Source of the DNA: Candidatus Amulumruptor caecigallinarius
GTDB lineage: Bacteria > Bacteroidota > Bacteroidia > Bacteroidales > Muribaculaceae
Direction of reading: 5' to 3'
Assembly (NCBI GenBank): GCA_944321825.1
Contig: CALUMU010000015.1
Location: forward strand, 1 to 45,792
DNA length: 45,792 nucleotides
The stretch's first letter is position 1; every line of letters starts with the position of its first letter. Below, in pieces: positions 23,157 to 31,531 of this stretch. Made by a program: the position numbers and the translations under genes. The notes below the pieces were generated by a model. The model was not told the DNA's origin. It saw only the letters and a program-made list of their open reading frames with translations, and searched no databases.

Positions 23157-26100
23157 ATGAAACACTTAACCCAAGGAATCCGCTTCCTTTTCATGATGAT
23201 GGGTATTCTGTGTACATTCGCAGTCAACGCCCAGACCATCACAGTGACAGGTACGGTAACTGACACTACAGGCGAGCCCCTTATCGGTGCTTCTGTCGTA
23301 GCTCAGGGTCAGAATGCCGCTACCGCTACGGACATTGACGGTAACTATACCCTCAAAGTCAGTCCTAATGCATCTCTTACCTTCTCTTATGTGGGTATGA
23401 ACCCCCAGACCATCGCTGTTAATGGCCAGACCACCATCAACGTCGAGCTCTCTGAAAACTCGGTGATGCTCGGCGAGGTTGTCGCTATCGGTTATGGTGT
23501 CGTTAAGAAGAGCGACGCTACTGGTTCGGTGGCCATGGTGAAGCCTGACGACGTTGATGCCGGTATGGCTACTTCTGCCCAGGACCTCCTCGTAGGTGCA
23601 AGCCCTGGTGTGGTTGTAACTACCAACGGTGGTGACCCTACAGGCAATGCTACCATCCGCATCCGTGGTGGTTCCTCACTTAACGCTACCAACGACCCCC
23701 TTATCGTGATCGACGGTGTGCCTATGACTAACCAGAGCTCTGCCGGCGGCACAAACGCTCTTACCATGGTCAATCCTCAGAACATCGAATCGATGACCAT
23801 TCTTAAGGACGCTTCGGCTACCGCTATCTACGGTTCTCGTGCGTCTAACGGTGTCATCATCATCACCACCAAGAAGGGTACTGCCGGCAAGCCTCAGGTC
23901 AACTTTGCTGCCAACTGGCATGTCAACACCGCCCGCAAGACTCTCGACCTGATGGACGGTGCCACTTTCGCTGATGTGGTACGTAACGTCCTTAAGAGCG
24001 AAAGCGCTATCGCTCAGCTCGGCGAGGCCAATACCGACTGGCAGGACGAAGTGCTCCGCACATCTTTCTCTCAGGACTACTCTCTGAGTGTGGGAGGCAC
24101 AGCCGGTTTCCTCCCCTACCGCGTCAACGCTTCTTATACTAACAACCAGGGTATCGTGAAGACTTCGAGCATGCAGCGTACCACCGTAGGCTTCAACCTC
24201 AGCCCGAAGTTCTTCAACGGCAAGCTCTCTATCAACGCCAACGCTCAGGGTAGCTACGTGAAGACACGTACAGCCGACCTCGGTGCTGTGGGTTCGGCTA
24301 CAGCTTTCAACCCCACACTGCCCGTGCGCCACTCATTCAACACTGTAGGCAACACAGGCATGTCGATTTACAACGGCTACACCAACGTGCTCAACGCCAA
24401 TGGTACTCCCGACACCCAGGCAGCTCAGAACCCTCTGCAGATGCTTGAGGACAAGAAAGACGAGGGCCAGACTCTCTCTTCTACCGGTAACCTCCAGATC
24501 GACTACGCTCTCCACTTCCTCCCCGAGCTCCACTTCAACCTCAACCTCGGTTATCAGGTGAGCCAGAACAAGTCCAAGACCGAAATCGCCCCCAACTCTA
24601 TCATGGCATGGCGTGACGGCAACACCCAGAAGATCGGTGAGAACGGTGCAGGTACCCTTTATGACTGGTACGAGCTCCAGCGCAACACCCTCCTCGACTT
24701 CTACATCAACTACCGCAAGGAATTTACCGCCATCAAGTCTAACCTCGACGTTATGGCCGGTTACTCTTGGCAGAAGTTCGATTACCATGGCCGCAGCCAC
24801 ACAGAGCTTGCTACTCTCGGCTTCACTCAGAGCTATGATGTAGCCACCAACACATTCACCCTCAACCAGAACGCTCAGGGTTCGAACCAGATCGGTGACT
24901 ATACCGCTGCTCTCTACCAGTGGGCAGAGCCTCTGCAGCTCGTGTCATTCTTCGGCCGTTTGAACTACACATATGACGACACATACCTGTTGACATTCAC
25001 CCTCCGTGACGACGGTACCTCTCGCTTCAGCAAGGATAACCGCTGGGGTATCTTCCCCTCTCTCGCTCTCGGATGGAAGATAGCCAACATGCCTTTCTTT
25101 GAAAGCGTGCGCGACAAGTGGAACGACCTTAAGCTCCGCCTCGGCTGGGGTATCACCGGCCAGCAGGACCTCCGTGGCAGCTACTTCCCCTATCTGCCTA
25201 TATATACATCTTCAGGCTGGAACGGCAGCGGTCAGGGCTTCTTCTATCCCGCATACGGTCAGGACGGCTCTAACCCCACCTGGATAGAACCCCTCTATCC
25301 TCAGCCCTATGACACCGACATCAAGTGGGAGGAGACAACCACATGGAACATCGGTATCGACGCTGCATGGCTCAACAACCGCATCACCCTCGCTGCCGAC
25401 TGGTATCTCCGCGACACCAAGGACCTCCTCGCATGGGTGCCCGTTGCCGGTCTTAACACTGGTAACTACATGAACCGCAACATCGGTACTCTCCGCAACA
25501 CCGGTGTCGAATTGACAGTTACAGCCAAGCCCGTGGTGACCAAGGATTTCACTTGGAGCACAAGCTACAATGTGGCTTACAACCGTAACAAGATTACTTC
25601 TCTTACAGGCGATGCCGAAACTTCTACCATCCAGGCTTCAACCACTCCCTCCGGTACTGGTACAGGCCTTACATACCATATGGTAGGTGAGCCCGCAAAT
25701 ACTTTCCGCGTTTACCAGCAGGTATACGACCAGGCTGGTGATCCCATCCCCGGTGTGTACGTGGATCAGGACGGCGACGGTGTGATTACCGACAACGACA
25801 AGATCAACTTCCACTCTCCCACACCCGACTGGACCATGACCTGGAACAACAACTTCAGCTACAAGAACTGGGATCTCGGTATCAGCCTCCGTGCAAGCCT
25901 CGGCAACTACGTCTACAACGGTCCTAAGTATGACCGCAGCCGTCTCGCCGGTGTCAACAGCTACGGCCTCAACAACCTGCTTGACAACACATATCTCTTC
26001 CCCGAAAGCACACCCGTGTCCGAACTCGTGCTCTCAAGCTACTTCGTGGAGAACGCCAGCTTCCTCCGCTGCGACAACATCACTCTCGGCTATACATTCG

Positions 26101-26267
26101 ACTCCCTGCTTAAGGGCCGTCTGAACCTCCGTATATTCGGCGCCGTCCAGAATCCCTTCGTAATCACCAAGTACAAGGGTCTCGACCCCGAGGTTGAGTC
26201 AGGTATCGACAACAACGTATACCCCCGACCCATCACAGCTACACTCGGTCTTGTCGCAACATTCTAA
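23157..26267 (+). CDS. SusC/RagA family TonB-linked outer-membrane transporter
   Basis: 1036 residues. Signal peptide (1-25), carboxypeptidase-D-like N-terminal domain (about 28-105; VTDTTGEPLIGASVV), TonB-box region EVVAIGYGVVKK (about 106-117), plug with the SusC signature RIRGGSSLNATNDPLIVIDG (about 168-187), then a 22-strand barrel ending ITATLGLVATF. It imports glycan fragments or peptides across the outer membrane, driven by TonB-ExbBD, with the SusD partner as lid. Codon use is strongly C-ending (AAC, CTC, CGC), as expected for highly expressed genes. Its SusD partner starts 31 bp after the stop. Confidence 0.97.
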   Translation: MKHLTQGIRFLFMMMGILCTFAVNAQTITVTGTVTDTTGEPLIGASVVAQGQNAATATDIDGNYTLKVSPNASLTFSYVGMNPQTIAVNGQTTINVELSENSVMLGEVVAIGYGVVKKSDATGSVAMVKPDDVDAGMATSAQDLLVGASPGVVVTTNGGDPTGNATIRIRGGSSLNATNDPLIVIDGVPMTNQSSAGGTNALTMVNPQNIESMTILKDASATAIYGSRASNGVIIITTKKGTAGKPQVNFAANWHVNTARKTLDLMDGATFADVVRNVLKSESAIAQLGEANTDWQDEVLRTSFSQDYSLSVGGTAGFLPYRVNASYTNNQGIVKTSSMQRTTVGFNLSPKFFNGKLSINANAQGSYVKTRTADLGAVGSATAFNPTLPVRHSFNTVGNTGMSIYNGYTNVLNANGTPDTQAAQNPLQMLEDKKDEGQTLSSTGNLQIDYALHFLPELHFNLNLGYQVSQNKSKTEIAPNSIMAWRDGNTQKIGENGAGTLYDWYELQRNTLLDFYINYRKEFTAIKSNLDVMAGYSWQKFDYHGRSHTELATLGFTQSYDVATNTFTLNQNAQGSNQIGDYTAALYQWAEPLQLVSFFGRLNYTYDDTYLLTFTLRDDGTSRFSKDNRWGIFPSLALGWKIANMPFFESVRDKWNDLKLRLGWGITGQQDLRGSYFPYLPIYTSSGWNGSGQGFFYPAYGQDGSNPTWIEPLYPQPYDTDIKWEETTTWNIGIDAAWLNNRITLAADWYLRDTKDLLAWVPVAGLNTGNYMNRNIGTLRNTGVELTVTAKPVVTKDFTWSTSYNVAYNRNKITSLTGDAETSTIQASTTPSGTGTGLTYHMVGEPANTFRVYQQVYDQAGDPIPGVYVDQDGDGVITDNDKINFHSPTPDWTMTWNNNFSYKNWDLGISLRASLGNYVYNGPKYDRSRLAGVNSYGLNNLLDNTYLFPESTPVSELVLSSYFVENASFLRCDNITLGYTFDSLLKGRLNLRIFGAVQNPFVITKYKGLDPEVESGIDNNVYPRPITATLGLVATF

Positions 26268-26298
26268 ATCTTAAAAACACAAGAATAGAAACCATTAT

Positions 26299-27954
26299 AT
26301 GAAAACTATCAATAAATTCATCCTTTCCATAGGAGCTGTGGCATCGATGGCTCTCGGGGCTTGTACCAACGACCTCGACCTTTTGCCCACCGATCCCTCG
26401 AAAATCACTGCGGGAACTTTTGACGAGGATCCCGTAGGGTACATGGATCGTGTGATGGCCGACTGCTACCTGCAGTTCTCCACCTACGGAGCCAACGGTA
26501 ACGCCGCAGTGAGCGGTACCGACGGCGGTATGACCACCTTCCAGCGCGGTCTCTTCATCCTTGAGACCATCCCCACCGACGAGGCCAACTGGCTTCCCGC
26601 CGCCGATGCCGACTACGGTCTGATACAGTACGGTATCGCTTCCCCGTCGAATACCATCATGTACGGTGTGTACTCACGCCTGATGATTAACGTGGCTACC
26701 TGCACCGACTTCATCCAGACCGTCAACAACGGCTACTTCAACATCCCCGCCGAAGCGCAGGGTCGAGCTGACGAATATATCCGCCAGGCCAAGATCCTCC
26801 GCGCCGCTGCCTACTACTACCTGATAGACCTCTGGGGCAACGTGCCTTACGCCAATGACGACACATCCATAGGTTCTGTTCCTCCCCAGATGGACCGCGC
26901 CGAGCTTTTCGGCATCATGACCAACGAGCTTGAGCAGGTCGTGGCCGCATACAACGGCAACGCTTCGCAGAGCTGGGGCTATGTGGGTCTGGAAGTGGCT
27001 GAGGCTCTCTTGGTGAAATATTACCTCAACGCCGAAGTCTACGCCGGCACTCCCCGCTGGAGCGATGCCATCCGCCATGCCGAAAACATCATCACCCGCC
27101 ACAAGGGCACTGGCTTCGTCGCAAGCGACGGCACAGCCACCGGTCTGGCCCAGAACTACTCGACCCTGTTCGCAGCCAACAACCGCCAGTATGCCAACGG
27201 CGGTTCGAGCGATGTGCACGAAAACCTCTGGGTAATCCCCTCCGATACCGAGCACATGACTTCGTATGCCAACTCCATGTTCATGATCGCGGCATGGATC
27301 GGCGGCGACCAGAACGCCAAGTACAACAACACCGAGGCCTGGAAGTGTATGTCCACACGTCCTGAGTTCGCAGCCATATTCGACTGGGATTCCAACATGA
27401 CCTACTCTGACGACCAGCGTGTGGCATGGTGGTGCACCGCCGACGACGGCTTCTCGTTCTCCGACCTCACCTACAACCAGGCTTCTTGGGGCAACAATGG
27501 CTACCTCGCCATCAAGTACACCAACTGGAACCTCGACGAGTACGGCGACAAGATGGCCTCGCAGCCCAATGCCACCGGCCAGCTCAGCAACGACTACGCT
27601 GTGATTCGTCTCGCAGAAATCTACCTCAGCGCGGCTGAAGCCTACATGCACACCGGCAACTCGGCCAAGGCCCTGACTTATACCAACTTCATCCGCGAAC
27701 GTGCGGGCCTCATGCCTTGGACAGCAGGCGAGTTCAACCTCGACAACCTCTACAAGGAACGCGCACGCGAGCTCTACACCGAGAACACGCGCCGCACCGA
27801 CCTCATCCGTGCCGGCAAGTGGATCAGCGGTTACAACTGGACTTGGAAGAACCAGACCCTCAAGGGTTCGGACTTCCCCGCCCACTACAACCTCTACCCG
27901 CTGCCCAGCACCATCGTGACGCTCTCAGGCATGAAGCAGAACCCCGGCTATTGA
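26299..27954 (+). CDS. SusD/RagB family substrate-binding lipoprotein
   Basis: 551 residues. Lipoprotein signal peptide with lipobox ALGAC (Cys about 22), SusD-like N-terminal region, TPR-rich helical core (YIRQAKILRAAAYYYLIDLW is the typical helix), and the characteristic C-terminal part LYKERARELYTENTRRTDLI followed by LYPLPSTIV. It caps the SusC barrel at the cell surface and binds the substrate. Substrate identity is not visible. Confidence 0.96.
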   Translation: MKTINKFILSIGAVASMALGACTNDLDLLPTDPSKITAGTFDEDPVGYMDRVMADCYLQFSTYGANGNAAVSGTDGGMTTFQRGLFILETIPTDEANWLPAADADYGLIQYGIASPSNTIMYGVYSRLMINVATCTDFIQTVNNGYFNIPAEAQGRADEYIRQAKILRAAAYYYLIDLWGNVPYANDDTSIGSVPPQMDRAELFGIMTNELEQVVAAYNGNASQSWGYVGLEVAEALLVKYYLNAEVYAGTPRWSDAIRHAENIITRHKGTGFVASDGTATGLAQNYSTLFAANNRQYANGGSSDVHENLWVIPSDTEHMTSYANSMFMIAAWIGGDQNAKYNNTEAWKCMSTRPEFAAIFDWDSNMTYSDDQRVAWWCTADDGFSFSDLTYNQASWGNNGYLAIKYTNWNLDEYGDKMASQPNATGQLSNDYAVIRLAEIYLSAAEAYMHTGNSAKALTYTNFIRERAGLMPWTAGEFNLDNLYKERARELYTENTRRTDLIRAGKWISGYNWTWKNQTLKGSDFPAHYNLYPLPSTIVTLSGMKQNPGY

Positions 27955-28008
27955 TAACCCGGCTGTTCCAACAGTTTAATAAACTTACAAACAACGATTT
28001 TCACAAAA

Positions 28009-28971
28009 ATGAAAAAAATATCAATATTTGCCGCAGGCATGGCCGCGATGTTCGGACTGGCTTCTTGCGAGTCGACCACCGACCCCAAGCTTCAGGTGCC
28101 TGAGCAGGATGTCACTGCGGTATCATTCCAGATTAACGAGCCCGTCTACGCTTCTCAGGAGCTCCAGCTCCAGAACGAGGACGAAGCTACCTTTGACATT
28201 CAGGTTTATTCCCAGCCTGACTACGGATTTCCCGCAGCAGTCACTTACACAGCCCAGGTGTCGCTTTCGGGCAACTGGGACAAACCCTCTGAGGTGTATG
28301 ACATCAATTATGACGTGGTGCAGAGCGGCGAAGCCAACCACACTGTCGTAATGACACAGAAGAGCCTCGCTACAGCCATCACCGCTCTTAACGGCTACAG
28401 CCGTGAGCTTGTCGACGGTGTGCCTGTCATATATGACCCTGCCGGTCAGGTCTACACCGGTCCGACCGAAGGCTTAGGCCCACAGAAGGTGTATATCCGT
28501 GCCGTCGCCCAGATCGGCGATGTGGAAAGCACCAAGTGCTACTCCAATGCTATCGAGCTTAAGAAGGTGTCATGGTTTATCAACACCCGTGATCCTGGCT
28601 ACATCTACCTCATCGGTTCGCCCCAGGGCTGGAACATCGGCGACGGCAGCATGATGCTCTTCGAAGCTGATGACGAAATCGGCACCAAGGTTTACCGTGG
28701 CAGCTTCAACATCGCGGCTGATGCAAGCCTCGGATTCCGCTTCTACACCGAACTCGGTGATTGGGGCAGCGACGGCTCTCTGCCTTCTATCGGTGCTGCC
28801 GCCAATGATGGCGACAACAAGGATGTGACCTTCGGCGCAGACGGTACAGTAAGCACCGGCGTGGTTTACGGTAAGGGTAACTTCCAGTTCCCCAACTGGC
28901 CCGGCGGCATGATGTACATTGTAGTCGACCTCAACTCTATGCAGGTAACTTTCTCAGACCACGAACTCTAA
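28009..28971 (+). CDS. SusE-like surface glycan-binding lipoprotein
   Basis: 320 residues. Lipobox GLASC (Cys about 20). An N-terminal SusE-type Ig domain (about 40-180; EATFDIQVYSQPDYGFP) leads to a C-terminal SusE/SusF-type beta module (about 190-320) with YIYLIGSPQGWNIGDGS, the aromatic-rich strand typical of starch-binding modules. Third gene of the operon, 54 bp after susD. In the known Sus system such lipoproteins hold polysaccharide at the surface; the ligand here is unproven. Confidence 0.85.
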   Translation: MKKISIFAAGMAAMFGLASCESTTDPKLQVPEQDVTAVSFQINEPVYASQELQLQNEDEATFDIQVYSQPDYGFPAAVTYTAQVSLSGNWDKPSEVYDINYDVVQSGEANHTVVMTQKSLATAITALNGYSRELVDGVPVIYDPAGQVYTGPTEGLGPQKVYIRAVAQIGDVESTKCYSNAIELKKVSWFINTRDPGYIYLIGSPQGWNIGDGSMMLFEADDEIGTKVYRGSFNIAADASLGFRFYTELGDWGSDGSLPSIGAAANDGDNKDVTFGADGTVSTGVVYGKGNFQFPNWPGGMMYIVVDLNSMQVTFSDHEL

Positions 28972-29033
28972 TTGAGGGACTGGATAATTCACACAGTTCC
29001 ATTCGTTAACAAAACAAACGCACAACGAACACA

Positions 29034-30548
29034 ATGAAAAAACTCACATATCTGAGTGCTCTCGTTCTGGCCGCAGGCATGACTGCCTGCAGCCAGTATG
29101 AGGAGCCCACTCCCAAGGTTCCCGTCACTGCCGAGGAGCAGATCCTCAATGTCGACGGCATCACCGTGGCCTCGAGCCAGTACCTCGCACCCAACGAGGA
29201 GACCGGCGACCTCGCCACTATCGACCTCGACGCTTACAGCAAGCTCGGCTATCCCATCCAGTTTGCCGATGTGACAGTCGACGAAAGCGAGTTCCCTGCA
29301 GGTTACACTCTCTACTTCAAGATGTGGCTTGCCGATAACGAGAATTTTGATGGAGCTAAGGAAGTACCCTGCACCCTCACCAACGGTGTCATCACCTCTA
29401 CCGCAGCCGACATCCAGCCCATCTATGAGGATATGTTCGGCCGCAAGGCTGACGTGAAGGAAGTATGGGTGCGCTATGCCGGCTATGTCGACGGCGATAA
29501 TGTAAGCAACATCCGCCTCAACGGTAGCGACTACTACTATGCTACCCAGGCTTTCTATCTTGCTCCCATACCCCCGGATTTCGTTGTCGAGCCTGCTTAC
29601 TACCTCCTCGGCACCATCAATAACTGGAGCGTAACCGAAGCTATCCAGATGAACCACTCCGACAAGGATGTGTATGACGATCCTGTATTCACCTACGTTG
29701 TCGACCTTACAGGCGGCGAATGGTGGTGGAAGATCATACCTCAGTCTACTTACGAGACCGGTAACTGGGTTGACGGCGACGATGCTGCATTCGGCGTTGA
29801 GGTAAACGGTGACGGTGCACTCTCTGGTAAACTTGTAGGCCGCACAGCTACTGAAGATGTCGGTGCTGGCTGCCTCAACGGTGTGACAGGTCGCTACGTG
29901 CTCATTATCAACCTCGAGATGATGACTTACGAGTTCTCGCCCGTTTATGATTACCTCTACACCCCTGGCGATGCCAACAACTGGACTCATGCTGAGTCTG
30001 CATTGATTTATCCCGATCCCACCGGTGCTTACTATGAATCTTGGCTTCCTCTTAAGGGCGGCTTCAAGTTCGCGACTCAGCCCGACTGGAACGGCACAGC
30101 TTTCGGCGCAGGTGCTGAAGCTGGCTCACTCTCTACCGATGGCGGTGCTGGTAACCTGACCGTTGAAACTGAAGGTCTCTACTGCGTTCGCATGAGCCCC
30201 GTCTTCCTGACATGGGAAACTCTTTACGGCCCGGTACAGTCTTGGGGCGTAGTCGGTGGTTTCGCAGAGTCGAGCTGGACTGACGGACAGGATGTTGTCA
30301 TGACTCCTGATGCTGCCAAGCAGATTTGGACAGCTACCGTCACATTCGGTGATACTGATGGTGAAAAGGAATTCAAGTTCCGCGCTGACGGCGCTTGGGA
30401 CATCCAGTACGGCAACGGCGGCGATGGCCTTGACAACCTCGTATGCGACGGTGGCTCTGGCAACCTCGTAGCTCCCGCTGCTGGAACTTACAAGGTCACT
30501 CTTGACCTCAGCAAGGTTCCCTACCACGCTACTCTCGAAGCTCTCTGA
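29034..30548 (+). CDS. SusF/SusE-like multi-module surface lipoprotein
   Basis: 504 residues. Lipobox GMTAC (Cys about 19), an N-terminal Ig-like domain (about 30-180), then three similar beta modules: AYYLLGTINNWSV (about 188), DYLYTPGDANNWTHAESALI (about 304) and SWGVVGGFAESSWTDG (about 403). The repeated NNW/W positions fit carbohydrate-binding modules of the SusE/SusF kind. Last gene of the operon, 62 bp after the SusE-like gene and followed by a strong terminator. High-expression codon use continues to its end. Confidence 0.85.
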   Translation: MKKLTYLSALVLAAGMTACSQYEEPTPKVPVTAEEQILNVDGITVASSQYLAPNEETGDLATIDLDAYSKLGYPIQFADVTVDESEFPAGYTLYFKMWLADNENFDGAKEVPCTLTNGVITSTAADIQPIYEDMFGRKADVKEVWVRYAGYVDGDNVSNIRLNGSDYYYATQAFYLAPIPPDFVVEPAYYLLGTINNWSVTEAIQMNHSDKDVYDDPVFTYVVDLTGGEWWWKIIPQSTYETGNWVDGDDAAFGVEVNGDGALSGKLVGRTATEDVGAGCLNGVTGRYVLIINLEMMTYEFSPVYDYLYTPGDANNWTHAESALIYPDPTGAYYESWLPLKGGFKFATQPDWNGTAFGAGAEAGSLSTDGGAGNLTVETEGLYCVRMSPVFLTWETLYGPVQSWGVVGGFAESSWTDGQDVVMTPDAAKQIWTATVTFGDTDGEKEFKFRADGAWDIQYGNGGDGLDNLVCDGGSGNLVAPAAGTYKVTLDLSKVPYHATLEAL

Positions 30549-30581
30549 TTTCGGTCGGATAACTTCTCAACTAAATGATAA

Positions 30582-30617
30582 GGCGGCTTCCACACTTGTG
30601 TGGGAGCCGCCCTTTTT
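30582..30617 (+). terminator. Intrinsic terminator of the sus-like operon
   Basis: GGCGGCTTCCACAC / GTGTGGGAGCCGCC with a short loop, then T5. Begins 33 bp after the stop at 30548. Confidence 0.92.
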
Positions 30618-30680
30618 ATATAACAGCCTGAATACGCCCCGACCGCCATCTTTATTATTTCACCGGATTAGCACCCAACC

Positions 30681-30760
30681 CGTAGGGATGCACCCCGGTG
30701 CATCCGAACCCTAAAGCTCCGCAGGAGCGTAAAAGCAGTAGGGCGGGGCGCAAGCCCTTG
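30681..30760. repeat. GC-palindrome units
   Basis: GTAGGGATGCACCCCGGTGC unit (from 30682), then TAAAGCTCCGCAGGAGCGTA and AAGCAGTAGGGCGGGGCGC, as in the islands at 1207 and 18631. A second GTAGGGATGCACC unit is at about 30986-31010. Confidence 0.85.
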
Positions 30761-30761
30761 A

Positions 30762-30964
30762 CACCGCGTAGCGGTGCTGAGACAGTAGCCGTGGGCCGCA
30801 GCCCACGGTATCAATGCGTTATCCTCTTTACGACAACCGCGTAGCGGTTGAACAATCGTTATCACCATCGGGGTTGTTCGACCGATAAATCGGTCGTGTT
30901 TTCGTAGACATCCATTTTCCGTGGGTTGCACCCACGTCTATTGTCTTCGTCCCTTAACAGGGAC
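30762..30964 (+). repeat. Composite multi-palindrome element, copy 1
   Basis: Perfect palindromes in order: CACCGCGTAGCGGTG (30762-30776), CCGTGGGCCGCAGCCCACGG (30789-30808), CAACCGCGTAGCGGTTG (30834-30850), GACCGATAAATCGGTC (30880-30895), CGTGGGTTGCACCCACG (30920-30936), GTCCCTTAACAGGGAC (30949-30964). The first five and the linkers (TATCAATGCGTTA, ATCCATTTTC) recur in the same order at 45452-45664 and, reversed, at 40222-40446. Confidence 0.9.
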
Positions 30965-30983
30965 GCTGTTTGTTGGGATTGCC

Positions 30984-31204
30984 TTGTAGGGATGCACCAG
31001 GGTGCATCCGCCAACACGAGACATAAAACACGGACATTCCGGGTGAGTGGTCGCCACAGGTGGCGACCCTATGCCTGACCTCCTCACGGATGATGCTCTA
31101 CAAAACGTAAGGACGCACGGCTCGTGCGTCCTTGTGCCAAATCGGTCGTGAAATCCGGCTCGGAGCGGTTTGCGATTGAGGACGCACGGACCGTGCGTCC
31201 CTAC
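30984..31204. repeat. GC-palindrome units including the paired element, copy 2
   Basis: GTAGGGATGCACC unit; GGACATTCCGGGTGAG with GGTCGCCACAGGTGGCGACC (31049-31068); then at 31107-31204 the paired inverted element seen at 1080-1180, with the same kind of spacer. Confidence 0.88.
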
Positions 31205-31228
31205 AAACGATGTGGCTAATGGTGTCGT

Positions 31229-31438
31229 GGAGTTAGCGGAGCCCCGGAGGGGCGGGTGGACAGTAGGGCGGGGCGCAAGCCCCGTTATAAAGCCGCAAAT
31301 GTAAATCTCAGCCCTGAAAGGGCTGGGCGGAGCGCAAGCTCCGTCATAAATCGGTGCCGAGCTGTCAGCCCTGCAGGGGCTGGTGGCGCAAGCACTGACC
31401 TACATCGGATGCCCCCTCGTTGCCAACCGCTCCTGTCC
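31229..31438. repeat. GC-palindrome units and a shared island edge
   Basis: GGACAGTAGGGCGGGGCGC unit with GCAAGCCCCG, two TCAGCCCTG(A/C)A(A/G)GGGCTGG-type units (about 31307-31397), and an edge segment GTTGCCAACCGCTC (about 31420-31433) also present at about 40522-40535. Confidence 0.8.
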
Positions 31439-31462
31439 GTTGACTCCAAAAATAACATCATC

Positions 31463-31493
31463 TTGGCGGATAGAGTTAATTTGGCTATATTTG
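31463..31493 (+). promoter_or_regulatory. Promoter of the 31532-39960 gene run
   Basis: TTG (31463-31465), 20-nt spacer, TATATTTG (31486-31493); expected start near 31500, about 32 nt before the first ATG. Confidence 0.65.
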
Positions 31494-31531
31494 CACTTGA
31501 TTACACGCTTAAAATTTATACCGATTGAGTC

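Noticed and set aside
26674-27885. 403-codon minus-strand ORF
   Set aside because: Antisense to the susD-like gene; long only because C-ending codons on the plus strand remove stops on the other.
30762-31438. CRISPR array
   Set aside because: The repeats differ from each other, have no constant spacing, and are themselves palindromes in composite units; no cas genes are present.
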